From Deinococcus sedimenti (GTDB taxonomy: Bacteria > Deinococcota > Deinococci > Deinococcales > Deinococcaceae): a stretch of DNA of 64,000 nucleotides. Position 1 is the stretch's first letter, and each line of letters starts with the position of its first letter. The notes beneath the pieces were generated by a model. The model was given only the letters and a program-made list of their open reading frames with translations, was not told the DNA's origin and did no database searches. Shown piece after piece: positions 55,109 through 64,000 of the stretch. The translations under genes were made by a program, and so were the position numbers. The stretch covers positions 806,001-870,000 of the forward strand of contig NZ_BMQN01000001.1 in assembly GCF_014648135.1 (NCBI RefSeq), in the 5' to 3' direction.

Positions 55109-56007
55109 CCGATGCCGTGGTGGGCCGCTTCGCGCCCAGTCCCACCGGGGCGATGCACCTGGGCAACGCCCGCACCGCGCTACTGGCGTGGCTGCACTCC
55201 CGCGCGCACGGTGGACGGCACCTGCTGCGATTCGAGGATCTGGACACCGGGCGGGTGCGCGGCTGGGCGTTCGACGTGACCCGCGCCGACCTGGAGTGGC
55301 TGGGCCTCGACTGGGACGAGGAGGTCATCCAGTCGAAGCGGCTGGATGTGTACCGCGCGGCCGCCGAGCGGTTGGACACCTACCCCTGCACCTGCACCCG
55401 CAAGGAGGTGCAGGCGGCCATTCAGGACAGCGCGGGCGCCCCGCACGGCGCGGAACCGGTGTACCCCGGTACCTGCCGCGCGGGCAGCCTGAACCCGGAG
55501 CGTCCGGCGGCGCTGCGCTGGCGCGTGCCCGACGAGGTGGTCTGCGCCCATGACGAATGGCGCGGCGAGACGCTGTGTCAGCACCTCCCGGCCGAGGTGG
55601 GCGACCTTGTGCTGCGGCGCAATGACGGGGTGTTCGCGTATCACCTCGCGGTGGTGGTGGACGACGCAGCGGCGGGCGTGACGGACGTGTTGCGCGGTGA
55701 GGACCTGTGGACAGCCACGCCCCGGCAGGTGGCACTGCAAAGGGCATTGGGTCTGTCCACGCCCCGTTACTGGCACGTGCCGCTGATGCTGGATTTCCGG
55801 GGTGAACGATTGGCGAAACGCGGCGGCGCGCCGCCCGTGCAGGTGCTCCGTGACGCCGGGGACGCGCCGGGCCGGGTGCTGTCGGAACTGGCGCGCAGCC
55901 TGGGCTGGGCCGTCCCGGACGAGGTGAGTGCCACGGAGTTGCTGCCGCTGTGGCTGGCTGAACTTGAGCGGATTGAAATTAGGGCGCGTGATCACAAACT
56001 TAGATGA
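55105..56007 (+). CDS. gluQ: Glutamyl-Q tRNA(Asp) synthetase
   Basis: 300 residues. Truncated GluRS lacking the anticodon domain; attaches Glu to queuosine of tRNA-Asp. [19 protein letters not shown] (class-I HIGH region as HLGN) near 7-25, zinc ligands Cys95, Cys97, Tyr120, Cys124 as known for GluQ, and RLAKRGG replacing KMSKS. GTG start overlaps the HEAGH gene stop by 4 bp. Its stop codon lies in the loop of a perfect inverted repeat. Confidence 0.94.
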   Translation: MTDAVVGRFAPSPTGAMHLGNARTALLAWLHSRAHGGRHLLRFEDLDTGRVRGWAFDVTRADLEWLGLDWDEEVIQSKRLDVYRAAAERLDTYPCTCTRKEVQAAIQDSAGAPHGAEPVYPGTCRAGSLNPERPAALRWRVPDEVVCAHDEWRGETLCQHLPAEVGDLVLRRNDGVFAYHLAVVVDDAAAGVTDVLRGEDLWTATPRQVALQRALGLSTPRYWHVPLMLDFRGERLAKRGGAPPVQVLRDAGDAPGRVLSELARSLGWAVPDEVSATELLPLWLAELERIEIRARDHKLR

Positions 56008-56021
56008 CTTGTCTAAGTTTG
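55995..56021. promoter_or_regulatory. Perfect 10-bp inverted repeat, candidate operator of trpBA
   Basis: CAAACTTAGA (55995-56004) and TCTAAGTTTG (56012-56021) with a 7-nt spacer holding the gluQ stop codon. AT-rich amid GC-rich DNA, 40-66 bp upstream of the trpB start. The half-site recalls sites bound by MarR-family dimers; no T tract follows, so it is less likely a terminator. Confidence 0.5.
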
Positions 56022-56048
56022 CCTAACGCCCGTTCGACACGCCGGTCC

Positions 56049-56054
56049 TACCCT
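56049..56054 (+). promoter_or_regulatory. -10 box of trpBA
   Basis: TACCCT 6 nt before the trpB ATG at 56061. Confidence 0.45.
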
Positions 56055-56060
56055 GTCAGC

Positions 56061-57328
<1,268 letters not shown>

Positions 57329-57332
<4 letters not shown>

Positions 57333-58141
57333 CCGCCACCCTGACCCCCACCACCCCCGGCGCCGCCCGCATCCACGCCGCCTTCGCCCGCGCGAACGCC
57401 GAGGGCCGCGCCGCGTTCATCCCCTTCATGACCGCCGGGTACCCCACCGCGCAGGGCTTCCCCGAGGTCGCGGACGCCCTGCTGACCCAGGCGGACCTGC
57501 TTGAGGTCGGGATTCCCTACAGCGACCCCCTCGGCGACGGCCCGACCATCCAGCGGGCCAGCGAGCAGGCGCTGGGCGGCGGCACGAGCACCCGCCACAC
57601 CCTCGCCCTGGTGAAGGAATTGCGTGCCCGGCACGACACGCCCATCGTGATCATGACGTACGTGAATCCCATCTACGCCGTCGGCCCGCGCGAGTTCATG
57701 CGACTGGCGCAGGAGGCTGGAGTGGACGGCCTGATCCTCCCGGACCTGCCGCCCGACCAGGACCTGGAGATCGCGAATCTGGCCGCCGAGCATGGCATGG
57801 CCGTGACGTTCCTGATCGCACCCACCAGCACCCCGGCGCGCGTGAAACTCGTCGCGGAGGCCTGCACCGGCTTCCTGTACGCCGTCAGCGTGACCGGGGT
57901 GACCGGCACCCGCGAGGGCAGCGCCCTGAACGAGGTGCCCGCCATGCTGGCCCTCGCCCGCCAGCACGCGAAGGTGCCGGTCGCGGTGGGCTTCGGCGTG
58001 AAGGACGCCGAGACTGCCGCGCAGGTCGCGCAGGTCGCCGACGGCGTCGTGGTGGGCAGCGCGTTCATCAACGCCGTGAAGGCCGGGCAGGACGTCGCCG
58101 CGCTCGCCGCGAGCATCCGCGCGGGCTGCACGCAGAACTGA
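57329..58141 (+). CDS. trpA: Tryptophan synthase alpha subunit
   Basis: 270 residues. Cleaves indole-3-glycerol phosphate. [11 protein letters not shown] near 30-40, catalytic Glu and Asp in [20 protein letters not shown] near 60-79, LILPDLPP near 137-144, GFGVKD and GVVVGSAFI near the end. Follows trpB with an ATGA overlap; closed by a 19-bp hairpin. Other trp genes are not in the window. Confidence 0.98.
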
Positions 58142-58144
58142 CCA

Positions 58145-58191
58145 CACGTGTGAGGCCCGCCCCGCAAGCTCTGGGGCGGGCCTCACACGTG
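58145..58191. terminator. Strong hairpin between trpA and MFS gene
   Basis: A perfect 19-bp inverted repeat, arms 58145-58163 and 58173-58191 (CACGTGTGAGGCCC with GGGCCTCACACGTG), 9-nt loop. Bidirectional by position; little T content. Confidence 0.75.
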
Positions 58192-58194
58192 GCG

Positions 58195-59412
58195 TTACGC
58201 GCTGGTGTGACGACGGTTCGTCCAGGTCATCACCAGGAAGCCCAGCAGGGTCAGCACGGCGCACACCAGAAACACACTGCGGTACCCCAGGGTCTGCGCG
58301 ACCGCGCCGCTCGTGATGCCGCTGAGCATTCCGCCGATGCTGCCGGTGTTCGCGAACATCGTCGTGGCGGCGCTGAATCGGCCCGGCATGAGCGTCTGGA
58401 AGTACGTCATGCCCAGGCCCGCCAGGATCGCCAGCACCACCGCGCGGATGACCTGCGCGGCGATCAGCAGCGGCAGGCTGTCCGCCACGTAGATCAGCGC
58501 GAAGTGCGCCACGAACAGCGCCATGCCCGCCGCGACCAGCGTCGGCACACCCGGCAGGCGCCTCCACGTGACCAGCGCGATCATCACCGGGATCTCCAGC
58601 AGGGCGCACAGGCCAACCAGGAAGCCGACCTCGCCGCTGGTGCCGCGCAGCGTCTCGGTGATGAACAGCGGGAACATCGCCATGCCCATCTGCATGCTCA
58701 TGCCGTACAGCACGAATGCCAGGGCGCCCAGCGCGATGGCCCGGCGCGCGGCGGGGCGGGGCGTGTCGGGCAGGTCAGGCGTGATGCCCGGCGTGGGCTG
58801 CGGGCGGCGGCCTGGGACGCGCAACAGAGGGAGTGCCGCCAGCGCGAAGCAGGCAGCGGCACTCAGGAACACGGCCGTGTACCGCCCGTCCCCGAGGATC
58901 ACGGCGCCCAGGCCCGGCCCGACCACCCAGGAGAGGCTGAACACGGCGCGCAGCAGCGTCATGGCGCGGTCGGCCAGATCGGCCGGGATGTCCTGCAGGC
59001 TGGCGCGGGCGAAGGAGAACACCTGTGGGAACGCGGCGGCGCCCAACGCGAGCAGCAGCGCCCCGATGACCAGCAGGCCCGCGAAATGCGGCGTCACGCC
59101 GATCAGGGCGTAGGCGACCGTTCCGGCGGCCATGGTGGCCAGCAGGATGGGTTTGCGGTTCGGCAGCCGGTCGGACCAGCGGGCCAGAACCGTCGCGAAC
59201 AATACGGCGCTGATGGCGTTCACGGTCAGGAAGATGCCCAGCTGCAGGGGGCTCATTCCGGCCTGTTTCACGGCGTACAGGGCCATGTACGGCACGGCCA
59301 GCGAGAGGCCGAAGCCCAGCAGGAAGCAGCTCAGGGCCAGCGGTAGCGCGTACGGGAGGCGCAGCATGGCCCCCAGGCCGCTGCCATGCGTGGGGGGTGC
59401 GGTGGTGGTCAT
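58195..59412 (-). CDS. Major facilitator superfamily transporter (sugar-efflux SetA-like)
   Basis: 405 residues, twelve membrane helices in two six-helix halves around a Pro-rich loop (GRRPQPTPGITPDLPDTPRP, about 205-225). ARWSDRLPNRKPIL near 77-90 is the MFS A-motif variant of sugar-efflux transporters (GxxSDRxxxRK). Substrate unknown. ATG at 59412; a TACAGT box lies 24 nt upstream, giving a short leader. Confidence 0.88.
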   Translation of the reverse strand: MTTTAPPTHGSGLGAMLRLPYALPLALSCFLLGFGLSLAVPYMALYAVKQAGMSPLQLGIFLTVNAISAVLFATVLARWSDRLPNRKPILLATMAAGTVAYALIGVTPHFAGLLVIGALLLALGAAAFPQVFSFARASLQDIPADLADRAMTLLRAVFSLSWVVGPGLGAVILGDGRYTAVFLSAAACFALAALPLLRVPGRRPQPTPGITPDLPDTPRPAARRAIALGALAFVLYGMSMQMGMAMFPLFITETLRGTSGEVGFLVGLCALLEIPVMIALVTWRRLPGVPTLVAAGMALFVAHFALIYVADSLPLLIAAQVIRAVVLAILAGLGMTYFQTLMPGRFSAATTMFANTGSIGGMLSGITSGAVAQTLGYRSVFLVCAVLTLLGFLVMTWTNRRHTSA

Positions 59413-59466
59413 GAGGTCCGTCCGAACATGGGGGTCACTGTAAACCCGTGGGGTGGCCCGGAGTGT

Positions 59467-59472
59467 TAGCCT
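59467..59472 (+). promoter_or_regulatory. -10 box of pepF (leaderless)
   Basis: TAGCCT 5 nt before the ATG. Confidence 0.5.
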
Positions 59473-59477
59473 CCGGC

Positions 59478-61289
59478 ATGCCAACTGAAACGATCAAGGC
59501 GCTGCCGCCCCGCAGCGAGGCCCCGCGTGAGCAGACCTGGGACATCGAGGCCCTCTACGACACGCCCGACGCCTGGTCGGCGGAAGGGGACGCCCTGGCC
59601 CGCGATCTTCCCTCGTTGTCTGCCCACGCCGGACAGCTCGGCACGCCGGGCGGCCTGCTGGCGTACCTGGGCGCCGCGAACGACCTCGAACTGCGCCTGG
59701 GCCGCTTCATGTCCTACGCGAGCATGACCGCCAGCGTGGACGGCCGCGACGCCGTGGCCGCCGCCCGCCGCGACCGCGCCGCCACCCTGGGCGCCCAGTT
59801 CGGCAGCACCACGGCGTTCTTCCGCCCGGAACTCCTCGCACTGGACGACGCTCTGGTGCGGGGCTGGCTGGACACGCCCGACTTCGCCGAGCACCGCGTC
59901 CGCCTGGAACGCATCCTGCGCGGCAAACCCCACGTCCGCAGCGCCGAGGTCGAAGAACTGCTGGGTGCCGTGCAGGCTCCCTTCGCGTCCGAGCGCGGCA
60001 TTCACCCGGCGCTGGCGAACATGGACCTGCGCTTCGGCACGGCGGGCGGCGAGACCGTCACGCAGGGCAACGTGGACCGCCTGACCGCCCACCCGGACCG
60101 CGAGGTGCGCCGCGAGGCCTGGGAGGGCTACGCAGACGCGCACCTGGCCGCGCGGCACTCGCAGGCGGCGATGTACGCCACGAACGTCCGCCAGAACGTG
60201 TTCCTGGCCCGCGCCCGGAACTACCCGGACACCATCAGCGCCTCTCTCTCCCCGGACAACATTCCCACCGGGGTCGTGACCACGCTGCTCGACACGTACC
60301 GCGCGAACACGCCGGTCTGGCACCGCTACTGGCGTGTCCGCCGCGAGTGGCTGAACCTGCCCGAACTGCGCGAGTACGACGTGAAGGCCGCGCTGGTGCC
60401 CCCCCGCGCCGTGTCCTACGAGCAGGCGGTTCAGTGGCTCGCGGAGGGCATGGCCCCGCTGGGCGAGGCCTACGTGCGCGACATGGTCCCCGGCCTGACC
60501 ACGGAACGCTGGGTGGACTACGCCGAGAACGACGGTAAACGCCAGGGCGCGTACAGCAACGGTGGTGGCCGCGTGAAGCCCTACATCTTCATGACCTGGA
60601 ACGGCACCATGAACTCGTACTCCACCCTGGCGCACGAGATCGGGCATTCCATGCACTCCCTGCTCTCGCAGCGTGAACACGGGTACGGCGTGCCCCGCTA
60701 CACCCTCTTCCACGCGGAGGTCGCCAGCAACTTCAACCAGGCGATGGTCCGCTCACACCTCCTGGCGCAGGCCCGCGCCGCCGGGGACACCGAGTTCGAG
60801 GTGCAGATCATTGAGGAGGCCCTGTCGAACTTCCACCGGTACTTCTTCATCATGCCGACCCTCGCCGCCTTCGAACTGGAAGCGTACCGCCGCATCGAGG
60901 CGGGCGGCACCCTCAGCGCACCGGACCTGATCGACCTGACCGCCGACCTGCTGTCCGAGGGTTACGGGGACGGCGTCACGCTGGATCGCGAGCGCAGCGG
61001 GATCATGTGGGCGCAGTTCAGCACGCACCTGTACGCGAACTTCTACGCGTACCAGTACTCGACTGGGATCAGCGCCGCGCACCAGATCCTCGAGCAGTTC
61101 AGCGCCGACCCGGACGTCGCCCGTGAGTCGTATCTGCGCTTCCTACGCTCGGGAGGGAGCCTGGACCCCATTGACGCCCTGCGCGAGGCGGGTGTGGACA
61201 TGCTCAGTCCCGCGCCGGTCGAGGCGACGTTCCGCACGCTGGAAGGCTACGTGGCGCGCCTGGAGGAATTGCTGGCCGCGCGCCGCTGA
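59478..61289 (+). CDS. pepF: Oligoendopeptidase F
   Basis: 603 residues. M3-family zinc metallopeptidase degrading short peptides in the cytosol. Zinc motif HEIGHSMH with His386 and His390, downstream [16 protein letters not shown] with the third ligand Glu, and [36 protein letters not shown] late in the protein. Length is normal for PepF. Monocistronic, closed by a classic terminator. Confidence 0.95.
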   Translation: MPTETIKALPPRSEAPREQTWDIEALYDTPDAWSAEGDALARDLPSLSAHAGQLGTPGGLLAYLGAANDLELRLGRFMSYASMTASVDGRDAVAAARRDRAATLGAQFGSTTAFFRPELLALDDALVRGWLDTPDFAEHRVRLERILRGKPHVRSAEVEELLGAVQAPFASERGIHPALANMDLRFGTAGGETVTQGNVDRLTAHPDREVRREAWEGYADAHLAARHSQAAMYATNVRQNVFLARARNYPDTISASLSPDNIPTGVVTTLLDTYRANTPVWHRYWRVRREWLNLPELREYDVKAALVPPRAVSYEQAVQWLAEGMAPLGEAYVRDMVPGLTTERWVDYAENDGKRQGAYSNGGGRVKPYIFMTWNGTMNSYSTLAHEIGHSMHSLLSQREHGYGVPRYTLFHAEVASNFNQAMVRSHLLAQARAAGDTEFEVQIIEEALSNFHRYFFIMPTLAAFELEAYRRIEAGGTLSAPDLIDLTADLLSEGYGDGVTLDRERSGIMWAQFSTHLYANFYAYQYSTGISAAHQILEQFSADPDVARESYLRFLRSGGSLDPIDALREAGVDMLSPAPVEATFRTLEGYVARLEELLAARR

Positions 61290-61307
61290 GATGAGACCCG
61301 GCACGGG

Positions 61308-61348
61308 GAGGGGGCAGGGTTGCTGGACACCTTGCCCCCTCTTCTTTT
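61308..61348 (+). terminator. Rho-independent terminator of pepF
   Basis: GAGGGGGCA (61308-61316) pairs with TGCCCCCTC (61333-61341), followed by TTCTTTT. Confidence 0.85.
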
Positions 61349-61366
61349 CGCGAATAACAGAGAGGG

Positions 61367-61409
61367 CAAAAATTTCACGTCCTGGCAAAGTCGTGAAAGT
61401 ATTCACTTA
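61367..61409. repeat. 43-nt intergenic element, copy 2
   Basis: Same length and 34 of 43 positions as 46366-46408; differences fall in two inner blocks and one single base. Here TTTCACG and CGTGAAA are a 7-bp inverted repeat on the minus strand followed by TTTTTG, 52 bp after the YbjN-type gene stop. Confidence 0.75.
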
Positions 61410-61460
61410 TTACGACCAAGAGAAGGCGGGGCCTGAACCCCGCCCATCTCACCCGTCGGC

Positions 61461-61922
<462 letters not shown>

Positions 61923-62016
61923 TGAAACCATCCTCCTCGGTGGGTGAAGCACATCAACAGTCCGTGTGTGGTTGAAACCCGAACGATTCTACACCGCGCG
62001 GGTCCCCCCGCGCGCT

Positions 62017-62544
62017 TCAGGGGCGACTCAGGATGCTCAGCGTCACGGGCGCGACGCCCTCTGAGATGATCCCGAGTGCCCGCGCAGCTTCCGTCGACAG
62101 GTCGATCACGCGCGACTGGATCCCGAACGGACCGCGGTCGTTGATCATCACGTCCACGCTGCGACCCGTGCGGGTGTGCGTGACCCGCACCCACGTCCCG
62201 AAGGGCAGGGTCAGGTGAGCGGCGGTCAGGTTGGTCTGTGGCGTGAAGCGGCCCCCGTAGTACACCGCCTGCCCCTGCTGGAAGACCCGGTCCGTGTCCT
62301 GCGGAGGCGTGAACGCCGCGGCCCGCACGGTCGGTGTGTTCCGGTCCGGTACGCGCAGCGTGTCGCCAGGGCGGATCGTGGCGCTGCGGCCACGGTTCAG
62401 GTCCAGCAGGGCCGTCACGCTGATGCTGTGCGCCCGGGCGATGCCCCACAGGGTATCCCCAGCCTGGACGCGGTACGTTCCGGCCTGCGCGCTTCCCAGC
62501 AACCCGCTCAGCAGCAGCGCAGCCACCAGAGCCGCCCGGCTCAC
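62017..62544 (-). CDS. LysM plus RlpA-like (double-psi barrel) secreted protein
   Basis: 175 residues. Signal peptide to about residue 21 ([10 protein letters not shown]). LysM domain [20 protein letters not shown] about 24-67 (peptidoglycan binding), then a double-psi beta-barrel with QAVYYGGRF and the RlpA signature [25 protein letters not shown]. RlpA-type proteins are lytic transglycosylases or wall-binding proteins; the catalytic Asp in NDRGP is present. GTG start overlaps the peptidase stop by 4 bp. Confidence 0.9.
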   Translation of the reverse strand: MSRAALVAALLLSGLLGSAQAGTYRVQAGDTLWGIARAHSISVTALLDLNRGRSATIRPGDTLRVPDRNTPTVRAAAFTPPQDTDRVFQQGQAVYYGGRFTPQTNLTAAHLTLPFGTWVRVTHTRTGRSVDVMINDRGPFGIQSRVIDLSTEAARALGIISEGVAPVTLSILSRP

Positions 62545-63590
62545 AGGGTCTCCTTCGGGGACTGGCTGAGCACCTCGAAGCCGTCCTCGGTGACGAGAAC
62601 CAGATCCTCGATGCGCACGCCGCCCACGCCCGGCAGGTACGCGCCGGGCTCGATGGTGATGATCATGCCGGGCTGCAGCACGTCGTCGCTCGTGCCGCGC
62701 AGGCTGGGTCCCTCATGCACCTCGAGCCCCACGCCGTGCCCCAGGGAGTGCGCGAACGCCTCGCCCAGCCCGTGGCCGGTCAGGATGTCGCGGGCCAGCC
62801 GGTCCAGGTCAGCAGTGCGCACGCCGGGCTTCACGGCCCGCACGGCCGCTTCCTCGGCCTCCAGGACCGCGCGGTACACGCGGGCCATCTCGGCGTCCGG
62901 CGTGCCCACCGCGACCGTGCGGGTCATGTCGCTGTGGTACCCGCGCAGCTGCGCGCCCATGTCCACCGTCACGAGGTCCCTGTCCTGAATGACGCGGTCA
63001 CTGGCGACGCCGTGCGGCATGGCGCCGCGCGGGCCGCTGGCGACGATCAGGTCGAAGGCACTCTGCGCTCCGGCGCGGCGCAGGCGCAGCTCGATCTCCG
63101 TGGCGATGTCCAGTTCACGGGCGCCCGCCACAATCAGCGGGCGGACCTCGGCGTACACCCGGTCGGCGAGCGCCTGAGCGTCGCGGACGGCCTGCACCTC
63201 GACCTCGGATTTCACGACGCGCAGGCTCTGCACGAGGCCCTGCACGGCGACCAGCGTCGCCTGCGGCCAGTGGTCTCGCAGGTCTTCCAGCGCGGCGACG
63301 GTCAGGTGATCGGCCTCGAACCCCACGCGCAGCCCGGACAGGCCCGGCGCGGCGTGTTCGACCGTGGCCGGAGGGCGCGCGATGAAGGTCGGCAGCGGGG
63401 ACTCCTCGGCCGCCTGCACGGTGTAGCGGGCGTCGGTGTACAGGGTCGCGGCGTCGTGCGTGACCAGCACCTTGCCGTCCTTGCCGCTGCTGAAGCCGCT
63501 CATGGCGCGGACGTTGGCGGGATCGCTGATCCACATGGCGTCCAGTCCAGCGCGGCGCATCGCGTGGCGCAACTGTTGAAGTTGAGTCAT
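62541..63590 (-). CDS. Xaa-Pro aminopeptidase (M24B)
   Basis: 349 residues. Creatinase-type N-terminal domain (about 1-120), then pita-bread M24 fold with five metal ligands visible: [19 protein letters not shown] (two Asp), [15 protein letters not shown] (His), [13 protein letters not shown] (Glu) and VRIEDLVLV (Glu). Cleaves X-Pro bonds at N-termini. ATG at 63590 is 7 nt from a TACGTT box. First of a two-gene unit with the RlpA-like gene. Confidence 0.93.
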   Translation of the reverse strand: MTQLQQLRHAMRRAGLDAMWISDPANVRAMSGFSSGKDGKVLVTHDAATLYTDARYTVQAAEESPLPTFIARPPATVEHAAPGLSGLRVGFEADHLTVAALEDLRDHWPQATLVAVQGLVQSLRVVKSEVEVQAVRDAQALADRVYAEVRPLIVAGARELDIATEIELRLRRAGAQSAFDLIVASGPRGAMPHGVASDRVIQDRDLVTVDMGAQLRGYHSDMTRTVAVGTPDAEMARVYRAVLEAEEAAVRAVKPGVRTADLDRLARDILTGHGLGEAFAHSLGHGVGLEVHEGPSLRGTSDDVLQPGMIITIEPGAYLPGVGGVRIEDLVLVTEDGFEVLSQSPKETL

Positions 63591-63597
63591 GACAGGC

Positions 63598-63603
63598 AAC
63601 GTA
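63598..63603 (-). promoter_or_regulatory. -10 box of Xaa-Pro peptidase gene
   Basis: TACGTT on the minus strand 7 nt before the ATG. Confidence 0.45.
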
Positions 63604-63702
63604 ACACGCCGCCCCTCACCGCAACCTCACCCGGAGACCCGGCTTGCACCGTGCCTGTTCCCCCACCGGAGACAGCGAGACCGGGTTTTTCAAATGTGCG
63701 CT

Positions 63703-63708
63703 TATACT
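63703..63708 (+). promoter_or_regulatory. -10 box of sucC
   Basis: TATACT in an AT-rich stretch 61 nt before the GTG; gives a normal leader with Shine-Dalgarno, unlike most promoters here. No good -35 hexamer. Confidence 0.45.
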
Positions 63709-63769
63709 CGTTGATCGGGACAAATGAAAGCGGCCAATGCCGGTCACTCACCCCAAGGAGGGAACAGTC

Positions 63770-64000
<231 letters not shown>

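Noticed and set aside
55995..56021. Palindrome as a rho-independent terminator of gluQ
   Set aside because: AT-rich stem, no T tract, and overlap with the stop codon make an operator more likely, though termination is not excluded.

Overview
The window is a gene-dense, very GC-rich bacterial chromosome segment of the Deinococcus type. Evidence for the genus: bacillithiol/LmbE-type deacetylase, leucine-rich-repeat-variant (LRV) proteins, a desiccation-associated ferritin-like protein, a small MreB/LptF envelope cluster, and above all a promoter style known from Deinococcus in which a TANNNT -10 box lies only 5-9 nt before the start codon (leaderless mRNA). About 74 coding regions are supported. 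No rRNA, tRNA, CRISPR array, insertion sequence, phage or plasmid module was seen; this is core chromosome with a few lineage-specific pockets. The last gene, sucC, runs off the right edge.

Layout. 0-6.6 kb: ferritin-like secreted protein, then a minus-strand recG-LRV-HAD unit and a khpA-rimM-trmD-LON unit (tRNA/ribosome maturation). 6.8-14 kb: radical SAM enzyme, two Nudix hydrolases, a 14-repeat LRV protein, a vWA metal-binding protein with its MoxR ATPase, and a small secreted-peptide/lipoprotein pair divergent from a helix-turn-helix regulator. 15-25 kb: a large membrane Fe-S oxidoreductase with an unusual repetitive tail, DegV, a class-A beta-lactamase-like lipoprotein, NrnA, HAD hydrolase and isocitrate lyase. 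25-31 kb: a minus-strand envelope cluster (small membrane protein, mreB, fabZ, lptF/G-like permease, MGDG-synthase-like glycosyltransferase, polysaccharide deacetylase, methyltransferase). 31-40 kb: acyl-CoA dehydrogenase, a multiply broken pseudogene, a potassium-channel-like protein, a degenerate deacetylase, carboxylesterase, holA and a protein kinase. 40-52 kb: acyltransferase, tyrA, TauE transporter, PhzF, an SDR/acyl-CoA-ligase pair, pheA, amidase, minC, S1-domain protein. 52-64 kb: LmbE deacetylase, a translationally coupled parA / ribbon-helix-helix / HEAGH membrane protein / gluQ operon, trpBA, MFS transporter, oligoendopeptidase F, YbjN protein, Xaa-Pro peptidase with a LysM-RlpA protein, and the start of sucC.

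How they work together. Aromatic amino-acid genes (tyrA, pheA, trpBA) are scattered as separate units. Most operons use 4-bp GTGA/ATGA/TTGA stop-start overlaps, and many first genes lack a Shine-Dalgarno site and are probably leaderless. The most unusual items are a 43-nt element present twice at about 79% identity, the seven-fold RK-W-PK motif tail on the Fe-S protein, a 44-codon secreted peptide gene, a gene carrying two frameshifts plus a nonsense codon, long perfect inverted repeats ahead of aceA and trpB, and the parA-RHH-HEAGH operon.
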